Positions 11,262 through 12,739 of a DNA stretch of 12,739 nucleotides are shown here, piece by piece. Below the pieces are notes generated by a model. It made no database searches and had not been told where the DNA came from. It saw only the letters and a list, made by a program, of their open reading frames with translations. This stretch comes from Actinomycetota bacterium (lineage in GTDB: Bacteria > Actinomycetota > Acidimicrobiia > Acidimicrobiales > JAHWKP01), in NCBI GenBank assembly GCA_019347775.1, contig JAHWKP010000033.1:1-12739 (forward strand). Direction: 5' to 3'. Position numbers and translations under genes: made by a program. Each line of letters begins with the position of its first letter. Positions within the stretch are counted from its first letter, which is position 1.

Positions 11262-12739
11262 GTGACCGACCGACGTCTCGGTGTGGACACCGGCGGCACC
11301 TTCACGGACGCGGTCGCGAACGACGGCAGCGTGGTGAAGATCCCGTCGACGCCGTCGGACCCGGCGGCCGCGGTAGCGGCCTCCCTCGGCGAGTCTCCCG
11401 TAGATGTGCTGGCCCACGGCACCACCGTCGCCACCAACTCCCTCGTCGAGCGCCGCGGGGCGCGCGTATCGCTCATCACCAACGAGGGCATGGCCGACGT
11501 CATCGAGATCGGACGGCAGGACCGCCCCTCGCTCTATGACCACTTCGCCGACCGCCCGACTCCACTGGTGGAGCGCTCCGACCGCCTAGAGATCTCAGGC
11601 CGTCTCGACGCCAGGGGAAACGAGGTGAACCCGCTGGGCAAGCCGCCCGTGATCCCGGCAGGCACCGAAGGCATCGCCGTGTGTCTTTTGCACGCCGATC
11701 TCAACGCCGCCCATGAGCAAGAACTCGAGCGCCGGCTCGCGAAGCGGCTCCCTGTGTCGCTTTCGTCCGACGTCGCACCCGAGTTCCGAGAGTTCGAGCG
11801 CACCGTCACCACCGTCCTGAACGCCTACCTCCGCCCGCCCTGCGAGGAGTACCTCTCGCGCCTCGGCGACCTGGCCGAGACAGCGCTCGTAATGACCTCG
11901 GCCGGCGGCCTCGTTCCGCTCGACTTTTCCACGGCCCGCCCGGCCACCCTTCTGCTGTCGGGACCGGCGGGGGGAGTGCGGGCCGGCGCGGCCGCCGCCC
12001 GCGCCGCGGGCTATCCCGACGCCGTCACTTTCGACATGGGCGGAACCAGCACCGATGTCTGCCTCGTGCTTGGCGGCGAGCCCGCCCCCGCCGCCCAGCG
12101 CTCGGTTGCCGGCTTCCCGGTGCGACTCCCGTCGCTCGACATCCACACCATCGGCGCGGGCGGCGGCTCCATCGCCCATCTCGACCCGGGCGGCGCCCTC
12201 CACGTCGGGCCCCGCAGCGCTGGCGCCCAGCCCGGTCCCGTCTCCTACGGCCTCGGCGGCACCGAGCCCACCGTCACCGACGCCGACCTCGTGGCCGGCC
12301 GCATCCCACCTTCGGCCACTTTCCCCGGACTGGGAACACTCGATCTCGCCGCGGCGCGCGCCGCGCTCGAACGACTGGGCGTCTCGGCCGCCGACGTGAT
12401 CGACGTGATCGACGCGGCCATGGTGCAGGCCGTTCGAGCCGTCTCGGTGGAGCAGGGCATCGACCCGACGTCACTCGCACTCGTCGCCTTCGGCGGCGGC
12501 GGACCGCTGCACGCCTGTGCCATCGCCGATGCCCTCGACATGGCCGCGGTCATCGTGCCGCCGCGCGCCGGGGTACTGTCCGCGGCCGGCATTCTCACCG
12601 CGCCGCGCCAGCTCGACGTCGTGAGTTCCTGGCCCACTCCGCTCGACCACTCAGATCTGGGCGCTGCCCTCCGGAAACTCGCGGAATCGGCGTCGAGCGA
12701 ACTCACCGGTGAGGTGACGACCGCGGTCGACTGCCGGTA
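11262..12739 (+). CDS. Hydantoinase/oxoprolinase family protein, subunit A type (3'-incomplete)
   Basis: The frame opens at GTG 11262 and is still open at the window end (492 codons), where full members have roughly 650-700. Diagnostic motifs are all present. GVDTGGTFTDA (7-17) is the first ATP-binding loop of the ASKHA-like fold, followed by HGTTVATNSLVERRGA (from 52). Further on come MTSAGGLVPLD, LLLSGPAGGVRAGAAA, TFDMGGTSTDVCLV (Asp258, the second phosphate loop) and GAGGGSIAH. The family includes ATP-dependent N-methylhydantoinase A, 5-oxoprolinase and acetone-carboxylase subunits. The N-terminal half cannot tell these apart, and the usual partner HyuB would lie beyond the window. No Shine-Dalgarno sequence is seen. 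The 23-base gap to the LuxR-type gene suggests co-transcription. Confidence 0.92.
   Translation, partial: MTDRRLGVDTGGTFTDAVANDGSVVKIPSTPSDPAAAVAASLGESPVDVLAHGTTVATNSLVERRGARVSLITNEGMADVIEIGRQDRPSLYDHFADRPTPLVERSDRLEISGRLDARGNEVNPLGKPPVIPAGTEGIAVCLLHADLNAAHEQELERRLAKRLPVSLSSDVAPEFREFERTVTTVLNAYLRPPCEEYLSRLGDLAETALVMTSAGGLVPLDFSTARPATLLLSGPAGGVRAGAAAARAAGYPDAVTFDMGGTSTDVCLVLGGEPAPAAQRSVAGFPVRLPSLDIHTIGAGGGSIAHLDPGGALHVGPRSAGAQPGPVSYGLGGTEPTVTDADLVAGRIPPSATFPGLGTLDLAAARAALERLGVSAADVIDVIDAAMVQAVRAVSVEQGIDPTSLALVAFGGGGPLHACAIADALDMAAVIVPPRAGVLSAAGILTAPRQLDVVSSWPTPLDHSDLGAALRKLAESASSELTGEVTTAVDCR

Noticed and set aside
1..12739. CRISPR array, tRNA, rRNA, insertion sequence or phage genes
   Set aside because: No regularly spaced repeats, cloverleaf-type sequences, rRNA stretches, transposase motifs or target-site duplications were seen on either strand.

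Overview
The window is high-GC DNA with actinobacterial character. It shows strong G/C third-position bias, GTG and TTG starts beside ATG, several genes whose start codon sits right after a -10-like hexamer (leaderless-type promoters), a B12-dependent class II ribonucleotide reductase, and a possible LAxTG class E sortase signal. An Acidimicrobiia-like or related uncultured actinobacterium is my best guess. That is inference, not something a single window proves.

Layout. (1) Positions 1-267 hold the 3' end of an ABC-transporter solute-binding protein gene. (2) Positions 202-1269 on the minus strand hold a thioredoxin-fold gene that looks split in two by an in-frame TGA at 931-933. The codons are in frame on both sides. 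The TGA falls at the redox-active position of the fold (context AWASW-TGA-GCR), and a 6-bp hairpin with a CGUGU loop lies 14 nt after it. I read this as one selenoprotein gene, which is the main discovery of the window. (3) Positions 1270-1496 form a divergent regulatory region with a good -35/-10 and two NrdR-like boxes exactly 31 bp apart. It drives nrdJ (1497-4316), which is followed by a strong terminator. (4) Positions 4387-5274 hold an autoregulated-looking ArsR/AHSA1 pair whose operator is a perfect inverted repeat centred on the start codon. (5) A symmetrical hairpin separates this pair from the convergent winged-helix (HTH_42) gene at 5343-6452. (6) A 44-bp divergent promoter region leads into osmC-like and SnoaL-like genes (6497-7381). 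(7) A secreted tandem-cupin protein with a possible sortase or membrane anchor follows (7570-8415). (8) A large LuxR/LAL-type ATPase regulator (8473-11238) has a perfect palindrome over its start codon and is followed after 23 bp by a hydantoinase/oxoprolinase A gene (11262 to the window end, incomplete).

How the genes fit together. The left half pairs deoxynucleotide synthesis (nrdJ) with a divergently transcribed Sec-containing thiol oxidoreductase. Both rest on thiol or selenol redox chemistry, but a functional link is only suggested by proximity. The right half is a set of small stress or hydrolase-type genes (OsmC, SnoaL, cupin) and a LAL regulator that may control the adjacent hydantoinase-type gene. 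If the selenoprotein call is right, the genome must also encode SelA, SelB, SelD and tRNA-Sec, none of which lies in this window.
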